DNA of 15,042 bases, taken from Phyllobacteriaceae bacterium. GTDB lineage: Bacteria > Pseudomonadota > Alphaproteobacteria > Rhizobiales > Devosiaceae. Position numbers and translations under genes: made by a program. The stretch is from contig JAAZLP010000014.1 in NCBI GenBank assembly GCA_012799265.1, forward strand, positions 1-15,042, read 5' to 3'. The notes below the pieces were generated by a model. It did not search any database. It was not told the origin of the DNA and saw only the letters and a program-made list of their open reading frames with translations. Shown piece by piece: positions 1 through 6,232 of the stretch. The stretch's first letter is position 1, and every line of letters begins with the position of its first letter.

Positions 1-131
1 GTCGCCTTGTCGGTTTCGATTTCGGCCAGCACGTCGCCGGATTTGACAGTGTCGCCAACCTTCACCAGCCACTTGGCCAGCTTGCCTTCTTCCATGGTTG
101 GAGACAGGGCGGGCATGAGGATTTGAGGCAT
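1..131 (-). CDS. pdhB: Pyruvate dehydrogenase subunit with N-terminal lipoyl domain (probably E1 beta), 5' end only
   Basis: Only the first 43 codons are in the window; the gene runs off the left edge. They encode a biotinyl/lipoyl domain start (MPQILMPALSPTMEEGKL) and the lipoyl-lysine motif ETDKA, with Lys42 as the expected lipoylated residue. A GGAGAG Shine-Dalgarno lies 5 bases before the ATG at 131. It follows pdhA on the same strand after about 90 bases. In Hyphomicrobiales the E1 beta subunit carries an N-terminal lipoyl domain fused to the transketolase-like domain, and pdhA is followed by pdhB and then the E2 gene. The position right after pdhA therefore favours E1 beta. The visible part alone cannot exclude E2 (dihydrolipoamide acetyltransferase), which begins with the same kind of domain. 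The lipoyl domain is certain; the subunit is inferred from gene order. Confidence 0.8.
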   Translation of the reverse strand, partial: MPQILMPALSPTMEEGKLAKWLVKVGDTVKSGDVLAEIETDKA

Positions 132-199
132 ATCAGCTCTCCAAATTTACGACGCCGGGCATCTGGGCCACACGGCGAAACTCGTTATGGGTCACAGAG

Positions 200-217
200 G
201 TCGGCCAAGGGGCCGAC
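200..217 (-). other. Intercistronic hairpin between pdhA and pdhB
   Basis: A perfect 7-bp inverted repeat (GTCGGCC / GGCCGAC, loop AAGG on the plus strand) sits just after the pdhA stop codon at 222-224. No U-tract follows it on the minus-strand transcript, so it does not look like a full intrinsic terminator. It could stabilise the pdhA message end or adjust the pdhA:pdhB ratio. The function is inference. Confidence 0.35.
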
Positions 218-221
218 ACCC

Positions 222-1241
222 TCATGCCTCGATGGTGATGTCGGTCCACAGCTCGGACGGATCGGGCTCAGGATCGTTGGTCGCGAAATCAGCGGCCTCG
301 GTCACGATGGCGCGGATTTCGGTTTCGATCTTCTTGAGGTCTTCCTCGGTCACGACGCCATTCTCAATAAGACGCGCACGCACCTGCTCGATCGGGTCGC
401 GTTCCTGACGATACTTGGTCACTTCGTCCTTGGAGCGATATTTCGCCGGGTCGGACATGGAGTGGCCGCGGTAGCGGTAGGTCAGCATTTCGAGAATGTA
501 CGGGCCCTTGCCGGAGCGGGCATGCTCGATGGCGCGCTGGGCAGCATCATAGACCATACGCACGTCCATGCCGTCGACCTGTTCGCCCGGAATGTCGAAC
601 GAAGCGCCACGCATGGAGAAGTCGGTCGTCGCGGCAGCGCGCTCGATCGATGTGCCCATGGCGTATTTGTTGTTTTCGATGATGTACACGACCGGCAGCT
701 TCCACAGCTTGGCCATGTTGAAGCTTTCGTAGACCTGGCCCTGGTTGGCCGCGCCGTCACCGAAATAGGCAATCGCGACCGAACCGTCGCCCTTGTACTT
801 GCTGGCAAAGGCGAGGCCCGTGCCGAGCGAGGCCTGCGCGCCCACGATGCCATTGCCGCCATAGAAGCGGTGTTCGTTGGAGAACATGTGCATCGAGCCG
901 CCCTTGCCCTTCGACAAGCCACCCTGACGACCGGTGAGCTCGGCCATGACGCCCTTGGGATCGAGGCCCATGACCAGCATGTGGCCGTGGTCGCGATAAC
1001 CAGTGATCTGGGAGTCCTTGCCCTTCTCGGAGGCCATGGTGATGCCGGTAACAACGGCCTCCTGCCCGATATAGAGGTGGCAGAAGCCACCAATCAGGCC
1101 CATGCCATACATCTGGCCGGCCTTTTCTTCGAACCGCCGGATCAGGAGCATCTCGCGATAGGCTTCGAGATCCTGTTCACTCGTGAACTGAGGGATGTTG
1201 GCTTGAGTCTTGGCCTTGCTGGCCGTCGCACTGCGCGCCAT
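222..1241 (-). CDS. pdhA: Pyruvate dehydrogenase E1 component, alpha subunit
   Basis: This is the thiamine-diphosphate-dependent E1 alpha subunit (339 aa, a normal length), which decarboxylates pyruvate and, with E1 beta, reductively acetylates the lipoyl groups of the complex. The substrate/cofactor entry region RRFEEKAGQMYGMGLIGGF lies at residues 35-53. The ThDP/Mg motif starts GDGAANQGQ (161-169) and ends ENN (189-191). The conserved C-terminal loop YRYRGHSMSDP (255-265) is intact. The ATG at 1241 is preceded by GCGGAG, about 6 bases upstream, which supports this start. An Ala/Ser/Lys-rich N-terminal extension of about 20 residues precedes the domain. The gene follows the ftsB-like gene after 114 bases on the same strand and leads into the lipoyl-domain gene. 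The identification is very secure. Confidence 0.97.
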   Translation of the reverse strand: MARSATASKAKTQANIPQFTSEQDLEAYREMLLIRRFEEKAGQMYGMGLIGGFCHLYIGQEAVVTGITMASEKGKDSQITGYRDHGHMLVMGLDPKGVMAELTGRQGGLSKGKGGSMHMFSNEHRFYGGNGIVGAQASLGTGLAFASKYKGDGSVAIAYFGDGAANQGQVYESFNMAKLWKLPVVYIIENNKYAMGTSIERAAATTDFSMRGASFDIPGEQVDGMDVRMVYDAAQRAIEHARSGKGPYILEMLTYRYRGHSMSDPAKYRSKDEVTKYRQERDPIEQVRARLIENGVVTEEDLKKIETEIRAIVTEAADFATNDPEPDPSELWTDITIEA

Positions 1242-1270
1242 TATGCACTCCGCTTGGGGTCCGGGAATTT

Positions 1271-1296
1271 TGCCGATGGCCGATCAGGCCATGGCA
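1271..1296. promoter_or_regulatory. Imperfect inverted repeat upstream of pdhA (candidate operator or leader hairpin)
   Basis: In the 114-base gap between the ftsB-like gene and pdhA, TGCC-g-ATGGCC-GATCA-GGCCAT-GGCA forms arms of 10 paired bases with one bulge, 30-55 bases before the pdhA start. No U-run follows it on the minus strand, so an operator or leader structure is more likely than a terminator. It does not match the PdhR operator I remember (ATTGGTATGACCAAT). No regulator can be named. Confidence 0.35.
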
Positions 1297-1355
1297 GGCA
1301 TCATACCGCAAGCGCGCGCACAATAACATTGCGTCCTGGCATGTGACTGATGCGC

Positions 1356-1754
1356 TTAAAGCGTTGAATCCGCTTCGATAATCGAGATTAACTCATCATC
1401 GATTAATTCTACAAATTTACCGGAAACTGGTTTACCGTTCTCCGGATTGATCATGATGAGCACATCGTCGGCATGCGCCATGTTGAGCAGCGCGCGGGCA
1501 CGCTCGGTGATGATATCAGGATCAAGATGACGCGGATTCATCAGCGAAACGCGGTGCTTGTAGGAATCCACCTCGGCCTGAAGCGCGGCGCTGCGGTCGG
1601 CCAAAACCTCGATTTCCTTGAGGATTTCCTCGCGGCTCTCAATGCCGAACTGGCCCGAGATCGCCGAATAGCCAAGGTAGCCCTGGAAGGCCAGCAGCGT
1701 CACTGTCAGGGCAAGTGGGCGCCAGAATGGCGGGCGTTTGAGTCGGGTGGACAT
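1356..1754 (-). CDS. ftsB: FtsB/DivIC-family septum formation initiator
   Basis: This is a small bitopic membrane protein (132 aa) of the DivIC/FtsB family, which joins FtsL and FtsQ in the divisome. A short basic N-terminus (residues 1-12, with Arg/Lys) is followed by one hydrophobic segment at about 13-34. A coiled-coil stretch lies at about 38-70 (EILKEIEVLADRSAALQAEV), and a short C-terminal domain begins near MNPRHLDPDIITERARALL (72-90), the part typical of alphaproteobacterial members. The C-terminal tail is acidic. The start ATG at 1754 has no clear Shine-Dalgarno. In many alphaproteobacteria the homologue lies directly upstream of pdhA, as here, which supports the call. Low sequence conservation in the family keeps the symbol a little uncertain. 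Confidence 0.8.
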   Translation of the reverse strand: MSTRLKRPPFWRPLALTVTLLAFQGYLGYSAISGQFGIESREEILKEIEVLADRSAALQAEVDSYKHRVSLMNPRHLDPDIITERARALLNMAHADDVLIMINPENGKPVSGKFVELIDDELISIIEADSTL

Positions 1755-1764
1755 GGGCAGACCA

Positions 1765-1780
1765 GTTGGAGACGTCCAAC
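1765..1780. promoter_or_regulatory. Inverted repeat in front of the ftsB-like gene
   Basis: GTTGGA-GACG-TCCAAC is a perfect 6-bp inverted repeat, 11-26 bases upstream of the ftsB-like ATG. A further TTGGAC half-match occurs at 1815-1820. It could be an operator or an RNA hairpin close to the ribosome binding region. No known regulator is recognised. Confidence 0.3.
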
Positions 1781-1796
1781 CATGCCTTACGAGGGA

Positions 1797-1811
1797 TTAA
1801 TACCCGGTTGA
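1797..1811. promoter_or_regulatory. CtrA-like box with one mismatch upstream of the ftsB-like gene
   Basis: The plus strand reads TTAA-TACCCGG-TTGA, which matches the CtrA consensus TTAA-N7-TTAA except for one base in the second half. It lies about 43-57 bases upstream of the ftsB-like start. On the minus strand TATTAAT within it could double as a -10-like element. One-mismatch sites occur by chance, so this is weak. Confidence 0.2.
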
Positions 1812-1826
1812 AGATTGGACAAACGC

Positions 1827-1840
1827 GGCGCTAAAGCGCC
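1827..1840 (-). terminator. Weak GC-rich hairpin at the end of the maeB-Dabb unit
   Basis: GGCGC-TAAA-GCGCC (plus strand) overlaps the stop codon of the Dabb gene. The minus-strand transcript would form a 5-6 bp GC-only stem followed by GCGTTTG rather than a proper U-tract. It is the only hairpin at the 3' end of this unit, so it may mark the end of the transcript, but it is not a strong intrinsic terminator. Confidence 0.25.
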
Positions 1841-2121
1841 ACGTAGTCGATCTCCTGGAAGCGGTCGACTTCCGGCACCCAGCGATCACGCACAAAGGCC
1901 ACGTGGTCGGGATGCGAATTGTAGCCGTCATAGGCTGCCTGATCGGCAAATTCCATCGAGAAGCCGAAGGCGTAATCCGCCTTCGGGCTCACCTGCCGCA
2001 GACGCTCGAATTTCCCGACGTCGGGAATGGCTTGAAGGACCAGCGCCGCCTCCAGAAAGGCCCGCTCTTCAGCGGACCCTGCTTCATGCTTGAGCGTGAA
2101 GACGACTGTGTGCCGGATCAT
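1831..2121 (-). CDS. Dabb (stress-responsive alpha/beta barrel) domain protein
   Basis: This is a 96-residue single-domain protein of the Dabb family (dimeric alpha-beta barrel). Family landmarks are the opening MIRHTVVFTLK (strand 1 with the His), the central AFGFSMEFADQAAYDGYNSHP (residues 51-71) and the closing HVAFVRDRWVPEV. Family members form dimers. Some are enzymes in plant or fungal polyketide pathways, but most bacterial ones have no assigned substrate. The ATG at 2119-2121 overlaps the TGA of the malic enzyme gene (2118-2120) as ATGA, so translation is coupled and the two products probably act in the same condition or pathway. The family is secure; the function is unknown. Confidence 0.85.
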   Translation of the reverse strand: MIRHTVVFTLKHEAGSAEERAFLEAALVLQAIPDVGKFERLRQVSPKADYAFGFSMEFADQAAYDGYNSHPDHVAFVRDRWVPEVDRFQEIDYVAL

Positions 2122-4403
2122 GGATTGCCTTCCACCGCTTCATTGGCCGTGATTGCGGCCATGTTGACGATGCCGCGGCTAGTAACCGATGGGGCCAGGA
2201 TGTGTGCCGGCGCATTGGTGCCCATCAGGATCGGCCCAACGCTGAGGGCGTTGTTCATCTCCTTGAGCAAGGTCGTCGACAGGTTCGCCGCATCGAGATC
2301 CGGGAAGATCAGCAGATTGGCTTCGCCGCGCAGCACGCTGTCGGGAATATAGCGCTCCCGTAGTGTCTGGTTGAGAGCCAGGTCACCCTGCATTTCGCCC
2401 TCGACGATGAAGTCCGGGGCGATGGCCTGAAGCTTCGTATAGGCCTCGCGCATCTTGTAGGCGCTGTCGCCGTCGCGTGAGCCGAAGTTCGAATAGCTGA
2501 GAAGCGCCGCACGCGCTTCGATATTGAAGCGCTTGAGGTGGTTACGGGCCTGAAGCGCGATGGCGACGATTTCGTCGGCGCTCGGGTTCTGATTGACATA
2601 GGTGTCAGTCAGGAAGAACGCACCGCGCGGCATGATCAGCATCGACAGCGCCGATACGTCACTGACGCCATCCTGCAGGCCGATGATCGAGCGAATGTCG
2701 CGCACGTGCTTGATGTAGCGCCCCTGAAGGCCGCAGATCATGCCGTCCGCTTCGCCACGCTTTACCGCCAGAGCGGCGATGACCGTGGTATTGGTGCGCA
2801 CGATCGTGCGGGCGGTATCGGGCGTCACGCCCTGGCGCCCCACCAGTGAGTGGAACAGGGAGACATAGTCGCGATAGCGCGGATCGTCCTCGGGGTTGAT
2901 GACTTCGAAGTCGACGCCCTGCTTGAGCGTGAGACCGGCGCGCGCAATGCGTGCCTCGAGAACCGAAGGACGACCAATGAGGATCGGCCGGGCGATGCGC
3001 TCTTCGAGCAGCACCTGGGTGGCGCGCAGCACCCGCTCGTCTTCGCCATCGGCAAAAACCACGCGCTTGCCCTGCCCCCGTGCCCGATCGATGATCGGCT
3101 TCATCACGAGGCCCGAACGGAACACAAAGCGGTTCAGGCTGGCGTTATAGGCGTCCCAATCCTCAATCGGCTTCTTGGCAACGCCCGATTCCATGGCGGC
3201 ACGCGCGACTGCAGGCGCAATGCGCAGGATAAGGCGCTGATCGAAGGGATTGGGGATGATGTGGTCCTGGCCAAAAATCGCAGGCGCGCCGGTGGGCGAC
3301 ACTTCGAGGCCCGGCTCATGTGCCAGCTTGGCAATGGCGCGAACCGCTGCGAGCTTCATTTCCTCATTGATCGTCGTGGCATGCACGTCGAGCGCGCCGC
3401 GGAAGATGAACGGGAAGCAGAGGACGTTGTTGACCTGGTTCGAATAGTCCGAGCGGCCAGTGCAGACCATGGCGTCGGGCCGCGCTTCGCGCGCCAGTTC
3501 CGGCATGATTTCCGGCGTCGGATTAGCCAGGGCAAGAATCAGCGGCTTGGGGCCCATCTTCTTGATCATGTCGGTCGAAAGGACGCCCGGCGCCGAAAGG
3601 CCCAGGAACACGTCTGCGCCCTCGATGACCTCAGCCAGCGTCGTCGCGTCGCTGGTGCGGCGGAAACGGGCGCGCCACTTGTCGTTGACGTCGTTGCGCT
3701 TGTGGGTGAGCAGGCCGTCCTTGTCGCCAACCCAGATGTTTTCAAGCTTGGCGCCTAGGGCAACCAGCACGTTGAGGCAGGCAATGGCAGCGGCCCCTGC
3801 CCCGGATGTGCAGATTTTGACGTCTTCGATCTTCTTGCCGGAGAGCTCAAGCCCGTTGAGAACTGCAGCGCCGACGATGATGGCGGTACCATGCTGGTCG
3901 TCATGGAAGACGGGGATCGGCATGCGCTCGCGCAACTGTTCTTCGATCTCGAAGCAGTCGGGCGCACGGATATCTTCAAGATTGATGCCGCCAAAAGTCG
4001 GCCAGAGCGGCGCAACGGCATCGGAGAATTTCTGGGGGTCGAGTTCATCGATCTCAAGATCGAAAACATCGATGCCGGCGAACTTCTTGAAGAGCACGGC
4101 CTTGCCCTCCATCACTGGCTTGGAAGCCAGCGCGCCGATATTGCCGAGCCCCAGCACGGCCGTGCCGTTGGAGATGACGGCCACAAGATTCTGTCGCGAC
4201 GTATAGCGCGCCACGGTCTCGGGATTGGCGGCGATTTCTTCGCACGGAGCAGCAACACCGGGAGAGTATGCCAGCGCCAGGTCGCGCTGGTTCCCAAGCG
4301 GCTTCAGCGACTGGATTTCCAGTTTGCCGGGCTTGGGAAACTCATGGAAATGAAGCGCTGCCTCACGGAGGGCCTTGCGTTGTTCATTGATGTCCGTCGA
4401 CAC
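2118..4403 (-). CDS. maeB: NADP-dependent malic enzyme with C-terminal phosphotransacetylase-like domain
   Basis: This is a 761-aa MaeB-type hybrid. Malic enzyme decarboxylates malate oxidatively to pyruvate. The N-terminal malic domain (about 18-160) carries YSPGVAAPC (46-54) and the Lys region GKAVLFKKFAGIDVFDLEID (100-119). The acidic metal-binding/NAD-domain entry HDDQHGT lies at 167-173, with an NAD(P)-binding fold at about 175-400 (SGAGAAAIA, 200-208). Residues about 430-755 form the PTA/PTB domain, beginning FRSGLVMKPII and including DGMICGLQGRY (553-563). In studied homologues this domain regulates or oligomerises the enzyme (acetyl-CoA inhibition) rather than acting as an active phosphotransacetylase. 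The start is GTG at 4401-4403, with AGAGGA separated from it by a run of eight T. The Dabb gene is coupled downstream. Confidence 0.95.
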   Translation of the reverse strand: MSTDINEQRKALREAALHFHEFPKPGKLEIQSLKPLGNQRDLALAYSPGVAAPCEEIAANPETVARYTSRQNLVAVISNGTAVLGLGNIGALASKPVMEGKAVLFKKFAGIDVFDLEIDELDPQKFSDAVAPLWPTFGGINLEDIRAPDCFEIEEQLRERMPIPVFHDDQHGTAIIVGAAVLNGLELSGKKIEDVKICTSGAGAAAIACLNVLVALGAKLENIWVGDKDGLLTHKRNDVNDKWRARFRRTSDATTLAEVIEGADVFLGLSAPGVLSTDMIKKMGPKPLILALANPTPEIMPELAREARPDAMVCTGRSDYSNQVNNVLCFPFIFRGALDVHATTINEEMKLAAVRAIAKLAHEPGLEVSPTGAPAIFGQDHIIPNPFDQRLILRIAPAVARAAMESGVAKKPIEDWDAYNASLNRFVFRSGLVMKPIIDRARGQGKRVVFADGEDERVLRATQVLLEERIARPILIGRPSVLEARIARAGLTLKQGVDFEVINPEDDPRYRDYVSLFHSLVGRQGVTPDTARTIVRTNTTVIAALAVKRGEADGMICGLQGRYIKHVRDIRSIIGLQDGVSDVSALSMLIMPRGAFFLTDTYVNQNPSADEIVAIALQARNHLKRFNIEARAALLSYSNFGSRDGDSAYKMREAYTKLQAIAPDFIVEGEMQGDLALNQTLRERYIPDSVLRGEANLLIFPDLDAANLSTTLLKEMNNALSVGPILMGTNAPAHILAPSVTSRGIVNMAAITANEAVEGNP

Positions 4404-4417
4404 AAAAAAAATCCTCT
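4401..4417 (-). promoter_or_regulatory. Unusual ribosome binding site of maeB: AGAGGA, T8 tract, GTG
   Basis: On the minus strand AGAGGA is followed by exactly eight T and then the GTG start codon. The eight-base spacer consists only of T, and it sets the spacing between the Shine-Dalgarno and the start. The combination of a GTG start and a slippage-prone spacer is unusual next to the ordinary GC-rich leaders of the neighbours. Confidence 0.6.
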
Positions 4418-4456
4418 GGCCGTTATTGTCGGCGTTGGTGCCATCAATCAGCGAGA

Positions 4457-4493
4457 TTGAAAAGGGCTCTTAGACCCAGTGGGGCTGAGTCCG
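4457..4493 (-). terminator. Weak terminator-like region after the EAL gene
   Basis: Downstream of the EAL stop (4509-4511) the minus strand can pair GGACTCAG with CTGGGTCT (8 bp including two G-U pairs, loop CCCCA). Alternatively it can form a competing GGGTCT/GAGCCC hairpin, followed directly by TTTT. Stem strength and U-tract are modest. It lies between the EAL gene and maeB, where a terminator would be expected. Confidence 0.3.
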
Positions 4494-4508
4494 GGCCGAA
4501 ATGAGGCA

Positions 4509-6110
4509 TCACGCCGCTGATGCGGTTGGTATTGCCAGCTGCGGCGCTGGCTGCGTCGCCATATGCAGGGCCATGGCGAGTTCCTTGAACGCAGCGACAC
4601 GCAAAGCCGGCGCAAAAATGTAGCCCTGAGCCTGTACCACGCCGCGCGACCGAAGATAGAGCGCCTGCGCTTCGGTCTCCACGCCCTCGGCCACGATTTC
4701 GCAATCGAGATCTTTGGCCATGGCGATGAGACCATCCAAAACAGGCACCTGTGTCGTGCCGGGCTTGATCATGTCCACGAAAATACGATCGATCTTGATG
4801 ACGTCGACGCCGAGCGTTGCCAGGTAAGCAAGGTTGGAGTGCCCCGTGCCGGCATCGTCCATGGCCAGTTTGGCGCCCAGGGCATGCAAGCCCGAAATGA
4901 CGCCCGTGGTTGCCAAGGAATTGGCGAGCGGACGACGTTCCGTGATTTCGAAAACGAGCTGACGGTAACTGATCGACGAGCCACCGAATATGGCCTGTAC
5001 GTCCTCGACAATGCCGCCATCGCGGAAATGACCCTCGAAGAGATTGATGGAAATCTTGAGGTCCGGCATCGTCTTGCACAATTCGCCAAGATCGTTCCGC
5101 ACCTGCTCCATCAGCGACACCGTCATCGGAATGGCGAGGCCAGTCACCTCGGCATAGTCGATGAATGCCCCTGGCGGGATCACCTGCCCGTTCCGCTTTT
5201 CCCAGCGGCAGAGGACCTCACAGCCCATCAGCTCGCCAGTCCGCAGATTGATCACCGGCTGGTAATAGGGCTTGATTTCGTTGCGGGCGATGGCGCGCTC
5301 AAGGTCAAAGGCCGGCACCCGCGAGCGACGGACATAACCAAGGCTGAAGAGCAGGAAAGCTGCGCTGACGACGCACGCAATGATCGTGAAAATGACATCG
5401 AGATCGGCATAACCGGCACGCACCATGACAAAGGGTACGGCAGTTTCGACCTTGATCGGGAACTGACCGGCGAATTTCTCGGCGTTGATGTAATCGCTGT
5501 TCGAGCTGCGACCGTCAAAGCCCGCGGGGTCGCCGATGGTCAGGATGGGCATCCCACTGGTCAGCGTCACGCGCATCATGCCGGCATTGCGCATGGACTG
5601 CGTCAATGACGTTTCCGATTGACCGAGAAGCGGCACGAAGACCGAGACGCGGCGCATTTCGCCAAAGGTCTGAGTGATCTTGAGCGCCGGCATGCCCATG
5701 TCGGCGAACTTCACCACCGTAATGGTTTCCGTCAGCCCCGGAACAGGTAGCGGCTGGGAAAGTGGCGAATAGTCGACGATGCGGCCATAGGCATCGCAAT
5801 ACTGAACCCCATCAAGGTTTTCGACGAGGAATTGTTTCAGATTGAGACCGCGGTCGATCGCCGCCTGAGCATTGGTGACGAAGGTAGGAGCGCAGAGCGA
5901 CGGACTGTCCGCTATGACGGACCGCAGTGCAGACACGCCATCCATGATGCTCGCATCGATGTGTGAGCTGACCGTCTCAACGTATTGATGCGCAACGGCT
6001 CTTTCGCGATACGCGACATAAGCGTCGAGCAGATGGTCCACGGCAATAATCGGCACGAATGCGAGGATCGCGCCGATCAGCATCAGGACATGGGAATAGC
6101 TCGATTTCAC
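4509..6110 (-). CDS. CSS-motif/EAL-domain membrane cyclic-di-GMP phosphodiesterase
   Basis: The predicted enzyme (533 aa from the GTG at 6110) hydrolyses c-di-GMP. TM1 (about 8-28) and TM2 (about 239-259) flank a periplasmic region with two cysteines, Cys73 and Cys105. This is the layout of CSS-type sensors, where a periplasmic disulfide controls the cytoplasmic EAL domain. The EAL domain (about 270-515) keeps the catalytic set: YQP Gln284, EVL Glu298 with RW, Asn356, FEITE Glu388, Asp418-Asp419, Lys439, AEGVE Glu475 and Gln495. Loop 6 reads DDAGTGHSN instead of the more common DDFGTG. No GGDEF domain is present. A TTG at 6125 would add five residues. I prefer the GTG, because GCGGA lies 6 bases upstream and the TTG sits in a hairpin close to the likely transcription start. 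A CtrA box lies 52-66 bases upstream. Confidence 0.92.
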   Translation of the reverse strand: MKSSYSHVLMLIGAILAFVPIIAVDHLLDAYVAYRERAVAHQYVETVSSHIDASIMDGVSALRSVIADSPSLCAPTFVTNAQAAIDRGLNLKQFLVENLDGVQYCDAYGRIVDYSPLSQPLPVPGLTETITVVKFADMGMPALKITQTFGEMRRVSVFVPLLGQSETSLTQSMRNAGMMRVTLTSGMPILTIGDPAGFDGRSSNSDYINAEKFAGQFPIKVETAVPFVMVRAGYADLDVIFTIIACVVSAAFLLFSLGYVRRSRVPAFDLERAIARNEIKPYYQPVINLRTGELMGCEVLCRWEKRNGQVIPPGAFIDYAEVTGLAIPMTVSLMEQVRNDLGELCKTMPDLKISINLFEGHFRDGGIVEDVQAIFGGSSISYRQLVFEITERRPLANSLATTGVISGLHALGAKLAMDDAGTGHSNLAYLATLGVDVIKIDRIFVDMIKPGTTQVPVLDGLIAMAKDLDCEIVAEGVETEAQALYLRSRGVVQAQGYIFAPALRVAAFKELAMALHMATQPAPQLAIPTASAA

Positions 6111-6115
6111 ACTGC

Positions 6116-6120
6116 GAATC
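6116..6120. promoter_or_regulatory. GANTC (CcrM-type methylation) site at the EAL gene start
   Basis: GAATC occurs between the two candidate start codons of the EAL gene, 42 bases from the CtrA box. In alphaproteobacteria GANTC is the target of the cell-cycle methyltransferase CcrM. One site can occur by chance, so it is listed only because of its position. Confidence 0.3.
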
Positions 6121-6124
6121 CGCA

Positions 6125-6142
6125 AAAGGGCCTTGGCCCTTT
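6125..6142 (-). other. Hairpin in the EAL gene leader
   Basis: AAAGGGCC-TT-GGCCCTTT (plus strand) is an 8-bp inverted repeat, in practice a 7-bp stem with a 4-base loop. On the minus strand it ends in TTTT and overlaps the upstream TTG start candidate. It could end read-through transcripts from aspS, or fold at the 5' end of the EAL message and occlude translation from the TTG. Confidence 0.4.
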
Positions 6143-6146
6143 ATCG
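6141..6146 (-). promoter_or_regulatory. Candidate -10 element of the EAL gene
   Basis: GATAAA on the minus strand, 15 bases downstream of the CtrA box, is a four-of-six match to TATAAT. A CtrA box at the -35 position with a -10 at this distance is the arrangement known from CtrA-activated promoters. Transcription would then begin near 6135, favouring the GTG start at 6110. Confidence 0.3.
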
Positions 6147-6161
6147 ATACGCAGCGGAGGT

Positions 6162-6176
6162 TTAACGCTTCCTTAA
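6162..6176. promoter_or_regulatory. Perfect CtrA-type box TTAA-N7-TTAA upstream of the EAL gene
   Basis: TTAA-CGCTTCC-TTAA matches the full CtrA consensus. A third TTAA follows at 6183-6186 with a 6-base spacer. On the minus strand the second half reads TTAAAC. It is in the aspS-EAL gap, 37-51 bases from the TTG candidate and 52-66 from the GTG. CtrA is the master cell-cycle and motility regulator of alphaproteobacteria, so direct control of the phosphodiesterase gene is a reasonable inference. Confidence 0.6.
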
Positions 6177-6232
6177 AATCGGTTAACCCTGCAGTAACCA
6201 TGCGGAAGCGCTCCGCGCTATTCCCTGCCTTT

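Noticed and set aside
123..1346. Long plus-strand open frame (407 codons) antisense to pdhA
   Set aside because: Its product has no recognisable domain and the opposite strand encodes a complete conserved PdhA. GC-rich codon bias produces such antisense frames.
2850..3758. Plus-strand open frame of 302 codons opposite maeB
   Set aside because: Antisense shadow of the malic enzyme; no domain, no ribosome binding site.
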